Source: Aspergillus flavus (lineage: Eukaryota; Ascomycota; Eurotiomycetes; Eurotiales; Aspergillaceae). Taken from it: a DNA stretch of 64,000 bases. Positions within the stretch are counted from its first letter, which is position 1. Each line of letters starts with the position of its first letter. Positions 33,339 to 44,300 of this stretch are shown here, piece after piece. The translations under genes and the position numbers were made by a program. The stretch lies in NCBI RefSeq assembly GCF_009017415.1, contig NC_092408.1, positions 62,001 through 126,000 of the forward strand, given 5' to 3'. The notes below the pieces were generated by a model that was not told where the DNA came from, did no database searches, and saw only the letters and a program-made list of their open reading frames with translations.

Positions 33339-33989
33339 TCATTCCAAAAAGAGCAGCCCATTTTTCCTGACCAAGTGGAAGGTCTGCCACTGCCCTACAG
33401 GAATATTTGCAGTGGGTGCTAGCAGAGCAATTACACCTTGATGAGTTACAACGATAATGTCGTCGCTCATTTTTTTATTTTGCAAATCAGCCTGGATCTT
33501 TTGTAGCCGGTCGAGAATCTCATCTCTTCTCTGAGTCAGAGACTGTGGTAGGGGTGAACGAGGCCCTGCCTTGATATGCCAGTCCTTGTGCAATTTTTGT
33601 ATTTCTGACTTGAGTCCGGGGAATTCGATTGTTAGATCGTCCACTGTGGAGCCAGTATTACATGGCAGGTCGGTAATTTCCTGCAAATTGGCATCCAGGG
33701 CTAAAGTCACTCCGTTATTAACACCAGAACCGGAATTTTTAGCATACTGGGTGGAGTCCAAGATCCGGCGGAATGCTGTCAAGGATGTTTGGATAGTTCG
33801 GCGGAGCGGGCTGGATATGATTGCGCCGACACAGTTGGAGTACTCGCCGACAAAGCGATGTCCTAGTTCTTCCGCGAAATCAAAACCTCGTTCACTCAAA
33901 GGAGCGTTCGGAATTTTGGGATCGTTGCGCAAATTGTGAAGACCTTCCGCATGGCGCACTAGGTGAATACGGCCTTGCATTCTCGGCAT
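33339..33989 (-). CDS. Histidine phosphatase (phosphoglycerate-mutase-like)
   Basis: Branch-1 histidine phosphatase of 216 aa, single exon. The N-terminal RHG-type motif is 'RIHLVRHAEGLHN' with phospho-accepting His13. 'PLSERGFDFAEELGHRF' follows, then 'SPLRRTIQTSLTAF', the conserved arginine segment. The catalytic second His is in 'IIVVTHQGVIALL' near the C-terminus. No signal peptide, so cytosolic. The family covers metabolite phosphatases and mutases; small fungal members of this layout are generally uncharacterised phosphatases. The overlapping plus-strand frame (33571-33939) is a shadow. Confidence 0.88.
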   Translation of the reverse strand: MPRMQGRIHLVRHAEGLHNLRNDPKIPNAPLSERGFDFAEELGHRFVGEYSNCVGAIISSPLRRTIQTSLTAFRRILDSTQYAKNSGSGVNNGVTLALDANLQEITDLPCNTGSTVDDLTIEFPGLKSEIQKLHKDWHIKAGPRSPLPQSLTQRRDEILDRLQKIQADLQNKKMSDDIIVVTHQGVIALLAPTANIPVGQWQTFHLVRKNGLLFLE

Positions 33990-35098
33990 AAGTTATAGAA
34001 GATTCACTAGCTCGTAACATAGATGTGTACGACTGCCAATGGAATATAAGCGTGATATAGGGTCATTGTGCTTTACGGTCCTTTAAATATTTTTTGTGGA
34101 TATTTCGCAGTGCTGGTGCAGAACCTCAGCCTGGGAGTAGAAAGTGGAAACCATGGCTGGATTCCTATTGAATGGGCCTTCTAGATCAAATGTTTAACTA
34201 ACCCTTGGACCTTATCAGAAAAAGAATTACTGCTTCCATGGATCGTGGGCTGGTAAGACACGTCAGTGTCAGTGAGCATATCGATTTTACAAGGTAAAGC
34301 CATGATATGGAAGTATCACTGACGTCGTCGAGCATGACTTTCCTCTCGTGTTAGTATATGCCAAGGAATACTGATTAACTTTATTTTCTAGGTGAACGGG
34401 ACAACTTCCGGTAACTTAGAATATTATCCGCGAACGGCGACTATGCTTGTTCATCTGGGTGCCTAGACCGTTGCAACGCCATGATTCCACGCCAGAGTTA
34501 AAAGCCCCCATGATGAATATAAGTGTCATTATGCAGTCACACGACCTGACAGGATGGCTTTTCGTATAATTGGCATTGGAACTACACGGTAGTTACTGAG
34601 GGTCTGGTTGACTCGACTTCAACGGAATAGTCTGGACCACTCTGAAATCGAGTCTTGTATGCGAACTAGACTGCTTCAGTGTCTGCCAGCAAATCCTATG
34701 TGCGTTTTACAACGAATTTTATCAGGCGCCCCTTTAAGGTCCTAAACCCATATCTTAGCTTTGTCCACTTACGGGAAGTGGGGCCATCTGCCTATCTGCT
34801 CTTTATCATTGAAGTGACCTACTGAATTTCCTTTCCTTGCCTTTCAGCATTTTACTTAGTAGTTTCGACCTCTGTCGCACTGGTTTGATGAGTGGCATCC
34901 ACGAGCTATCTTCCAACCAGTCTCTGATATCATTACTAATATATCGTATGACGATTTAATCATATCCACTGAATAAAGCTTTGGAGAATCCATATAACGG
35001 TCTTCGACTGTCAAGCTAACTCGAACCCAACTCAATCATTTTCATCCTTAATTGTGCGCTCTTACACTTTAAGAAATTTAATTTACAAAGTGCAAGCT
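33990..35098. other. Intergenic region, nothing recognised
   Basis: About 1.1 kb without a supported frame, RNA gene or repeat. Confidence 0.4.
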
Positions 35099-36335
35099 AT
35101 AAAGTATGTTGTCGTCATTGCCGCAGCTGCATCAGCACGTTTACCACCACCACCACAGTCGCCTTGAACAAGGGGCGTGCCTTAATGCCCGCGCTAGGTG
35201 CCAGCCAAGAATTCTTTCAAATTGCAGAAGACGAGAGTATTGTTCAAAGACGTACTGAAAAGAGCGAGTGGCAGTAAGGTATCCTGCAGCTACTCGCCAT
35301 TCACAAAGTGTAAAGAAACTTATTACTCAGTTGGATCCTTTGAGTTTGCACACTATGATCGAAGACTTTTCGGACTTTCAAAATCGCTTCTTCAACGGAA
35401 GTGAGTACAGTATGAAGGCATCAAGATGGCTTTATACGAAAATCAACCAAACAGTTACCGCCAGCAATGCAACAGGCGTTGCGGTGGAGGTTTTTGACCA
35501 TGCTGGTTGGGACCAGCCAAGTATCATCGTGTCAATTCCTGGGATGAGTACCAAAACAATCGTGGTGGGAGCCCACCAGGACTCCATTATAAGACCGTGC
35601 TACCAAGTCCCACGAGATTATGCCCCAGGCGCTGGTATGTATCACACATCTGCGGCCTTGAATGTAATGCATTGATTCATATAATCCTCGTTAATCACTC
35701 TTGGCAGATGATAATGCCTCTGGGGTTGCAACGCTAATTGAAGCGTTGCGAGCCATTTTGCGGGACCCTGATTTTGCTCAAGGGCATGTACCAAACACAC
35801 TTGAGTTCCACTTCTACGCGGCTGAAGAGGTCGGGCTGCAAGGAAGCAAACAGATTTTTGATTCGTACTCTAGTCAGGGAAGGGAAGTCAAAGCTATGTT
35901 AAATTAGGACATGACTGGATATATGGGTTAGGTGGGAACTAATAGGCTAGAGCGTATTGGTCTGCTTACAGATTATGTTGATCTTGGCCTGACAGAGTTT
36001 GTCAGAATGATAATTACAACAGTAAGTGACCCTACTCTCGTAACTAGTATAGTCATGCATTAATAAAATGACAATACTGCACACTTCCTTATGTGGATAC
36101 CGCGTGTGGATATGCCTGTTCAGATCATGCGTCAGCTCAGTTACATGGGTATCCAGCAGCAATGACTTTCGAGTCTAAGTTTGGGGATCACAGTAGATTC
36201 ATTCACACGTCGCTGGATCGTGCAGATACAATTAACATTAACCACGTACTTCAGCATGTTACATTGGTGATTGGATTCGCATATGAACTTGGGTTTGCTC
36301 CTCTTGGAAATGAAGACATAACTGAGGAGCTGTGA
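35099..36335 (+). pseudogene. Pseudogene of a secreted M28 aminopeptidase
   Basis: Leucine-aminopeptidase-like M28 zinc exopeptidase relic. A signal peptide remains as KYVVVIAAAASA, but its start codon is ATA (35099-35101), a G-to-A change from ATG. The body reads 'TIVVGAHQDSI' (first zinc His and Asp), after an intron 'DDNASGVATLIEALRAI', 'EFHFYAAEEVGLQGSKQIF' (catalytic EE), then MLN-stop-DMTGYMG-stop-VG. The stops are TAG at 35905-35907 and eight codons later; the first replaces the conserved Gln of NQD (CAG to TAG). After a GTAAGT intron '[16 protein letters not shown]' continues to a natural end at 36335. The domain is complete, but the start is lost and two stops occur, so no active enzyme is expected. 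Confidence 0.85.
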
Positions 36336-38221
36336 GCGCCGCATTACATGTCGCGTCGGTTACTAAGGACTTTCTGATTACTATCGTATTTCTTCGCAAT
36401 TAAATGGCTGGCAACAGTTTCAATGTTCGCCAAATGACAGGTGTCTCATTCTGTGTTTCAAAATGTGTGACTCAAGACGCTACAGAAAGCTGTGCTACAT
36501 ATCTTTGGCCATTCGACACTCTCTAGCTTGACCGGGACCAAGTGTAGCGTGCTCTATAGGAGGTGCACACTATCCAATTAATATGGTGAACCTCTCTCAG
36601 TCCTGGTAGGAAGCATTATCGTCTAGCTTCGGTTATATTAAATCCGTACTAGCTGTACTACTCTGGTTGTCCATTCTTGTTGACTATTTAGTTCTGTATC
36701 TTTTTACGCTTAGGGTTTAGGGTTTATGATGAAAATCACAGTCTGGCGCCCTCGCTCCGGTATACCTCTCTAGCATAGCATAGGAACAAATGACCTGTGA
36801 GAATATATGGTTCGTTCATCCTTTTGACAGTGCAAATGAGGATTCAAACACAATCTGCTGCGAATAGTACATCTGGACGATGCTCAGCGGCCTTTTCGAT
36901 CAAGCCAAAATGGAAAGATGGTTTTCAACGGGACAGTATCTGGTCAAAATGTAGTTAGGGGCCTGAATGCCTGAGAACGTCAGTCCGGTCTTCAAATAGA
37001 AGCAAAACCAAACATGACACAGGGAACTAGCTGAGGACTGCTTGCTTGAATCCCAGAAATCGTGCTTTTTTCTCCTTCCAAAATATACCGATAGTGAAAG
37101 GAATGTAATAAATGATGCTGTACAGGCTAACATCGGGGGGGAGCGGTAAAAATGCAGCGGTGCATCACCTTTTCAGCCTAAAGCTGTGAGCTGTAAGTAA
37201 TTGAAATATAGCTGGCCATTAATATGAGTGACGAGTGGAATTAGGAAAGGCCACATTTATTCGAATGTGGCTGGTCCGCATTGAAGTTCTTGACACTTTG
37301 GGTTTGACCAATAAATTATGTGTTTAACTAACTATAGGTCAAGTTTGATATTTATAATGAAAATACTTGTATATATGCTAAGCTCCATTGGTAGAAGAAG
37401 GAAGATAAACGCTAGACTGGCCTGTCCAAGTCTAATTGCGCTGCGGCGAAAATTACGAAACAACCTGATGCTTATGCTAGAAGGACAGGGAGGAGGCAAA
37501 GGTAAGCTCACCAGCCACGTGCAAGAAGGCACTATCGCTGCAGTCCTGGACATTGCGGAGGCACCTGGAAACACTTCGGAGCCGCGCGCCCCAAGGACCG
37601 CAGAACACAAATACTGGGAATTAGGCCAGCACAAGCCTCGGCGAGGCTTCAAATTCGTCAGGATGTAATGTTACTCTGTAATGGTATTTAAAAGAATAGT
37701 TCTAGTTGTATTAGCCTGCATATCCTTTCGGAGGGATCAGGGTATAGTTGTTTGCATTAATGGCGCCCGGGTCATATATTCTTTAACAGTTTTCCGAACC
37801 CAAGGCCTGCTAAACTACTTTTGTAGTTCTTTGGAGACCCATGTTCCGCGCCTTTGTATGGTATTCATGGTTGTATCTATAACTAATATGTTTTACAACT
37901 GCTTGTATCAGGTATACCGCTGCCCCTCTCCTCTGCCTCAGTCCTCCCATTCTCACCCGATGATCCACCGGAAAGGCCCGGTACATGTAGCGACAAAGAT
38001 GGCTTTCTGTGGCTGGGGGCCTCTGCTATGCGATGCAGAAATAGGAAGCATCTCCTGACCAAATAATTCTTGGGTCAGACTCTTTTTTATTCTCCTTTAC
38101 CTTATATTATTGTATAACTAAACAGTGCAGTATGAGTATGGTTCGGCTCTTGTTAACGTAGATAACATGTTGTGCACCCAGTGCGTTGGGAATTCCGTAT
38201 CAGCAACACAATACACGTGCT
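36336..38221. other. Long stretch without a supported gene
   Basis: About 1.9 kb. Frames of 67-125 aa occur but carry no family features. Two tandem TTTAGGG-like units near 36715 are too few to be an internal telomeric tract. Confidence 0.35.
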
Positions 38222-38811
38222 TTATCCTGCAAAAGGGTGGCATTTGAGAGTTACCGTGAAGCTTGCTCGACAGAAAGGACACCTCTTCGGTGATTCAAGG
38301 TTTCCTGCCCACAAATAACAGACCATGTGCCCACAAAGACCCGTCACCCAGCAGTCTGGCTGCATGTAACAGATCCTGCATTGTAAAACATGCCTTTCTC
38401 TTTGTTGGGAAAGTTCCTCTTGCGTCTTTTTGTGCCTCTCCCTCTCCTGGCGAGGTTCATCTCTAACCCTGAGCCATTCCTCTCCAATCCTGAGCTATTC
38501 GTCTTGTAGGCATTGCAGCTTATTGCTAATGCGGCTAACTTCCTTACGGAGCTCCTCAAAAGCATTATTCTAGTCCATCGTTAGTTGAGGAGGAATAAGG
38601 TCTTGTGAGGAACCAGTACCAAAGTTGACGGCTCTGTTTCGGTGCTTTTGCGTTTGCGTGATGGTGTCGTATCCGCCTCATTGTTGACTGCTTGAAAAGC
38701 CCGGTAACTGTAATCACGGCGAGAGGCCCTCCTAAGTCGTGAGCTGACTTCCTCGAGGCTTGGCAATTCCTCGTCATCGGTTATTATAATCGTGTCGGAA
38801 GGGCTTGACAT
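38222..38811 (-). pseudogene. Pseudogene of a RING-finger protein
   Basis: On the minus strand the frame opens at 38811 (MSSPSDTIIITDDEELPSLE), a basic/acidic N-terminal region, and continues to LFLLN. In a shifted frame it reads MD-stop-NNAFEELRKEVSRISNKLQ, LQDE-stop-LRIGEEWL, a coiled coil, then QCRICYMQPDCWVTGLCGHM, VCYLW and RCPFCRAS to a TAA at 38222. That is a C3HC4-type RING (CxxC ... CGHxxC ... CPFC) in which the sixth ligand is Trp. Two in-frame TAG codons and a frameshift make it inactive. The first TAG probably replaces TGG. The intact family would be a putative E3 ubiquitin ligase. Confidence 0.65.
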
Positions 38812-40342
38812 CGTTATTTTGGTCGCCAGGCTCAGGGGAAGAAAGTCGATACAAGCCAGCCTTGTGAGAAGAAAAGAGAATATCAGATCATGCGACCAGC
38901 CGGGCGAGGGAGGCCCTTTACATACCCGAGACCAACAGGGACGGAGTCAGCCCCTCCAGGTAATTGGACACTGGTGCGATAGCAATAATTCCAAGCCGTA
39001 TTGCATGATTGGATGTCAAGCCGTGATAGTGTGAGACAAGGATATAGCATTGCATTCGCTGCCCCGCGAGGCAGACAGTGCTATGCCTATATCTACCCGG
39101 AGAGAATAAGCTCCCTGTTATCGTTCTTGCCTCTGAAGTTCCTACACCGGATTCGGGCAGCGCCAGTGACTACGCATATGATGCACATCAAACAGACATG
39201 ATGGCGTTTGGGCACATCCTCTGCCCCGATGCGGTGCCAGCGGAAGGCTCTCGCGCCAAGTGTGAGGACAGGGCACTTCTATGCCATCCAGTAACGCAGT
39301 GCCGGCAGCCGCTGTTCTCGCTGCTTCATGGTGACCACCGCCTCTCCTTCCAGCAATTCATGCGCCAAGTCACCTGCATCTTCTTCGTTGAATTAGGCTT
39401 CCCGGTTGGGCGTGCTCACCAAGAGCCCACAGACGATGACCAGAGCATGATATCCGGTAGAGACAGTAAGGAGACTTGACTTAGCGAGATGGATGAGAAG
39501 ATTTCAGCAAATAGGGAGGACTCAGGAGATAACAAAGTGTCATCTCAGGAGGGCGAGGTGTATTTTGTGAGAGTTGCGAACCCAGTGACTCCATAGTACT
39601 GAAAGCATGTCTGTAGGTAGTTTGCCTCCTCCGAAGCGCGACGAACGGAACACAAATTCTCGAGCGTAAAAGAAGTCCGTGCTGGGCTTAGGAGATCGAG
39701 GCGTTTGGTAAAAAGATCTGGCCACTGACAGTGGCTTTTCGTCACCGTGGATCCCATCTCGGGTGTCAAAAAGCAACAGTCGAAGTAGGTACGCAGGCCG
39801 GCCGACCTTCCATGTATGTTCCAATGACCAGGTCGAGAGAAATAAAAGCGCAAGGATATGAGACGGTTGTAAAGATTCCAAGACACACTGAACAAAATAT
39901 CGCCAGTCTACTGTCTCATCAAGTAAAGCCTGATGATCACTTCTCCTTGGCCTTGCAGCCTTGTAGAAAAGAAGGGGGACGGAAATTCCTGCGAGCCAGA
40001 AAGCCCCACACGAAGTTAACGGCCTTAATGATATTTATCTTCTCCTGTAGCTCAGTGTCAGTTTGACTCGGTTACATAGAAGCTTCGAGTCACCTGTAAT
40101 TGTCAGTGTAAGCATTATATAATATTATACACAGGCTCTATACAGCTCCATGTATTTTATACTTCAATACAGATATTAGAATGTTTCTGGAATATTATTA
40201 CCCGTGCCTTACTAAATGGAGCTTACACGGGGTACAGAAACCAGTTGAAGTATCAGAACCCGGGGCGCCAGTTTTGCTGCGACTAAATGAATCACTCACA
40301 CACACACTCTCTCTCTAGCAAAGTATATAGACTTGCATTTGT
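38812..40342. other. Degenerate region between two pseudogenes
   Basis: About 1.5 kb with frames of 63-133 aa but no recognisable domain. A CA/CT microsatellite lies at 40297-40318. AGAACCCGGGGCGCCAG at 40257-40273 resembles the inverse of a tRNA-primer site of a retroelement, but no long terminal repeats could be paired. Confidence 0.3.
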
Positions 40343-40810
40343 CTATCGCACTCCCCTTGACCGCAGACTGTATCGCGAATATCCTACTTCATTCTCTGTT
40401 TGACACACTGTACTGACACCAGTGCCAATAGTGTTCCCGCGTGTGCGAGAGAGGCCTTGGGAGCTTCGAGTGGCTGTTTTTGGCCGCCCGGTATAGCGCT
40501 GGCATCGTGAAGTAGGATTGCGGAGGTTCTTCATATTTGCATAATAAATGGCCTGCAGCGTTCCCTTCTTTTTTCCGGGAAATTTAGCGACGATGTCATT
40601 TCATGTATGGCCTTGATCCCTTAGCTCCAGCAGGTACTGCTTTTGTTCAGAGGACAGAGGAGCCGCAGCAGCTGCAGGACGGCTAAATTTCCGCTTCTTC
40701 TTGCTGACCTTGAAGATCTGGGAAGAGTTCTGAGTGTCAAGAGCACCGAATTGATGATCTGGAAACTCCTACCAAGTCGTCCATTGTTCTTCTTGACTAA
40801 TGACATCATC
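40343..40810 (-). pseudogene. Pseudogene with Myb/SANT-like helix-turn-helix
   Basis: A minus-strand frame reads 'SSEQKQYLLELRDQGHT', a TGA at the conserved Trp position, then 'NDIVAKFPGKKKGTLQAIYY' followed by ANMKNLRNP. This is a Myb/SANT-like DNA-binding helix set (L..L...G.TW..I...FPG). The TGG-to-TGA change is like that seen in the transporter and RING relics. It is preceded by a lysine-rich segment near 40695. Boundaries are approximate. Confidence 0.5.
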
Positions 40811-41389
40811 TGGATACACTGTGGTATGCCTAATATACCTCTGCATAAGCCTCAACGGACGAGGCCCGTTCCGTGACAATCGGATTTAAGGTCGTCACCT
40901 CCGCCTCATGAACCTCAGGCACTGACCATCGCGGCCTGAGACCGGCCGGATTCCGATGAAGTCCACCAATGAGACGTGAGGTCGGTCCCTACGAACCGCC
41001 GACTCGCCGACATTTTCTTTGATTGCGATCCACGTGTGGGCCGGAACGCCTCAGCCCGGCAATCAAGCATAACGTTAAATCCGCACAGTATGCGGTTTCA
41101 GGTTTTCAATTACCGAAAACAAAGATAGCATCTGGGACTCATAATGAGCCACCCACGGCATCCCATTGATCATGTTGACTCCTTCACTCTGGATGGCCTA
41201 CGACGACAGGCGCCCTCCTTAAGTACGCCCATCACCTTTTGCTGGGTACATACTACGTTGTGTATTCGTAGCATAGGCATCGAGAAAGTCTGTTAGAGGC
41301 GTCATCCCGTGCCCTGTGTCTGAGGTGGGCACACGGCTCTATCATTACCACCTCCTATATCAAGTTGCCTCACTGACCGGTTTTATAGG
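40811..41389. other. Promoter region of the ABC transporter gene
   Basis: About 580 bases upstream of the transporter start. No coding frame is supported. An ATG at 41316 in another frame precedes the main start and would give a 78-codon frame overlapping the transporter start; whether it is translated cannot be judged. Confidence 0.35.
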
Positions 41390-44300
41390 ATGTCGTCCAA
41401 GTTCGAGGTGGCTCCGGATGTCGACCCGGGGACGCAGATCGACACATATCCCGACCACGAGGATGATACCTTATCCGACACATCCTCATCGGTGTCATCA
41501 GATGAGGAACAGGAGCGTCAGTCACTGTCTCGCATCGCTTCCAGCCGACTAGGCCAAGTGCTCTCGGCCACGCATGCGAAAAATGAACCCCAGCTCGACC
41601 CCAATAGTCCCGAATTCGATCACCGTCGCTGGGCCCAGTTCGTTCTGAGACGGATGCACGAGTGCGGCATTGAGCCACCACAGCAAGGCGTCGTCTTTAA
41701 GGACCTTCAAGTCTCGGGGTCAGGATCGGCGCTCCAGTATCAGGAGACGGTGCTCTCCACATTCGCCATCCCCTTCCGCACGGCCGCCAGAGCGATCGCA
41801 GGACAAAAGCGTATGCCTCGCCGTCAGATCTTGCGTGGCTTCGATGGTCTGCTCGAGGGTGGAGAGCTTTTACTTGTCCTGGGTCGCCCAGGGAGCGGAT
41901 GTTCGACTCTGCTGAAGACGATCTGTGGTCGCATGGGCGGACTGACCCTGGAACCGGAAAGCACAATTCACTACAACGGTGTGGGTTATGAGGATATGAT
42001 TAAACACCACCGGGGAGAAATTGCCTACAATAAGGAGGTTGATGAGCATTTCCCACACCTCACCGTGGGCCAGACCCTTTCGTTCGCGGCTCACGCCCGT
42101 GCGCCTCGACGACGGATCGAGGGTGTGACTCGCACGGAGTTCGCGGACACAATGACCAAGGTGGTGATGTCGGTGTACGGCCTCTCACACACGGTCAACA
42201 CCAAGGTTGGAGATAACTTCATCCGGGGAGTCAGTGGAGGTGAACGCAAACGGGTCAGTATCGCCGAGATGTTCTTGTCGAACTGTCGGATTGGTGCGTG
42301 GGACAACAGCACCAGAGGTCTGGATGCTGCATCAGCCCTGAAGTTTGTGAGAGCGCTACGTCTATCCGCCGATATGAGTAATTCCTGCCATGCCGTGGCT
42401 GCCTATCAGGCTTCCCAGTCAATGTACGACCTCTTTGAAAAGGTCGTGGTCCTCTACGAGGGGTATGAGATCTACTTTGGGCGGTGCGACGCGGCGGTGG
42501 AATATTTCCAGCGCATGGGCTGGGAACGACCGGAGAAGCAGGTGAGCCCGGACTTTTTAACCGCCATCACCAACCCCCTGGAACGAAGGGCCCGGCCGGG
42601 CATGGAGGACAAGGTGCCCCGAAGTGCGAAGGAATTCTCGGAGTACTGGAAGCGCAGCGTGGAATATCAAAATCTTCGCACGGAAATTGGCAGATATGTA
42701 CAGGAGCACGCTCCAAATGGTGAAGCCGCTCAAATCCTGCGGCAGGTCCACGAAGAAAAGCAAGCCCGCCATACGCGAACGAACAGTCCATATCTCCTGT
42801 CGATTCCGATGCAAATCCGCCTTTGTGTCCGGCGGGCCTATCAGCGTCTGCGGAACGATTTGCCTACGGCGATGTCGACTGTTGTTGTCCAGACCATCCT
42901 ATCCCTGATCATTGGTTCCGTCTTCTACAACTCCCCAAATTCCAGCAACGCATTCTTTCAGAAAGGCGCCGTCCTATATTTCTCAGTGCTTATGAATGCT
43001 TTGATCACTATCGGAGAAATCATGCAACTATACGCTCAGCGGCCCATCGTGGAAAAGCAAGCGGCCTATGCTTTTGTGCATCCGTTCACTGAAGCCTTAG
43101 CGAGTGCCCTGGTTGACCTGCCGATCAAAATTCTTCGCTGCTCTGTGTTCAGTATTATCCTCTACTTCTTAGCCAACCTACGCCGGGAACCGTCTCAGTT
43201 CTTCATCTTCTATCTCCTTCTGATATGTACCATTCTTACCATGTCAGGAATGTTTCGCAGCTTGGCCTCTTTAACCCAGACCGTGGGTCAGGCCATGGCC
43301 CTTGCTGGTATCCTGGTTCTATGTATCGTAGTCTACACGGGATTCACGTTACCACAGCCCTACATGCATCCCTGGCTCTCTTGGATCCGCTGGATCAACC
43401 CTGTTTACTATGCCTTTGAGGCTCTCGTTTCCAATGAATTCCATGGCCGGAATTTTGAATGCACTTCTTACATTCCGTCTTATGGCACAGGGACATCCTT
43501 TATTTGCTCGGTCGTGGGCGCAGTTGCCGGCGAACGGTTTGTCTCCGGGGACGCTTTCATTCAGCAGAATTACCAATATTCCTATTCGCATCTGTGGCGC
43601 AACTTCGGCATCCTGATCGCGTTCCTGATCTTCTTTCATGTCCTTTACCTCACGGCAACGGAATTTATCTCAGCCGATAAGTCCACAGCTGAAGCATTGG
43701 TATTTCGGCCTGGCCATGCTCCCAGCCACCTGCAAGACGGCGACGGAATTGAGGCGGAGAAGACAAATCCTACAACGGAGGTCCGGGCTGATGCAGATTC
43801 TATCCGCCTTCCCGAGCAGAAGGATATCCTGTCCTGGAAATCCGTTTGCTATGACATTCCCGTTAAGGACGGAACCCGGCGGCTGCTAGATAACGTGAAT
43901 GGATGGGTCAAACCGGGGACGTTGACAGCTTTGATGGGCGTTTCTGGTGCTGGAAAGACTACTCTGCTCGATGTTCTTGCCCAGCGAGTGTCGATTGGTG
44001 TTGTGACAGGAGATATCTTTGTGAACGGAAAGGGGTTGGCCGCGAATTTCCCCCGTCGAACTGGTTATGTCCAGCAGCAGGATCTCCATCTTGAAACTAC
44101 TACGGTGCGGGAGGCCCTCCGCTTTAGTGCCATGCTTCGCCAACCCCGATCGGTCTCCCAACAGGAGAAGTATGACTATGTCGAGCAAGTAATTCAGGTC
44201 TTAGGAATGGAGGACTATGCCGAGGCAGTCGTCGGTAGACTAGGTGAAGGGTTGAATGTGGAGCAGCGGAAGCTATTGAGCATTGGAGTCGAGCTCGCTG

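Noticed and set aside
36712..36730. Telomere-like TTTAGGGTTTAGGG
   Set aside because: Only two units; too short for an internal telomeric tract and expected by chance.
40100..40345. Possible retrotransposon primer-binding site and LTR edge near AGAACCCGGGGCGCC
   Set aside because: No paired long terminal repeats, no reverse transcriptase or integrase frame within the window.
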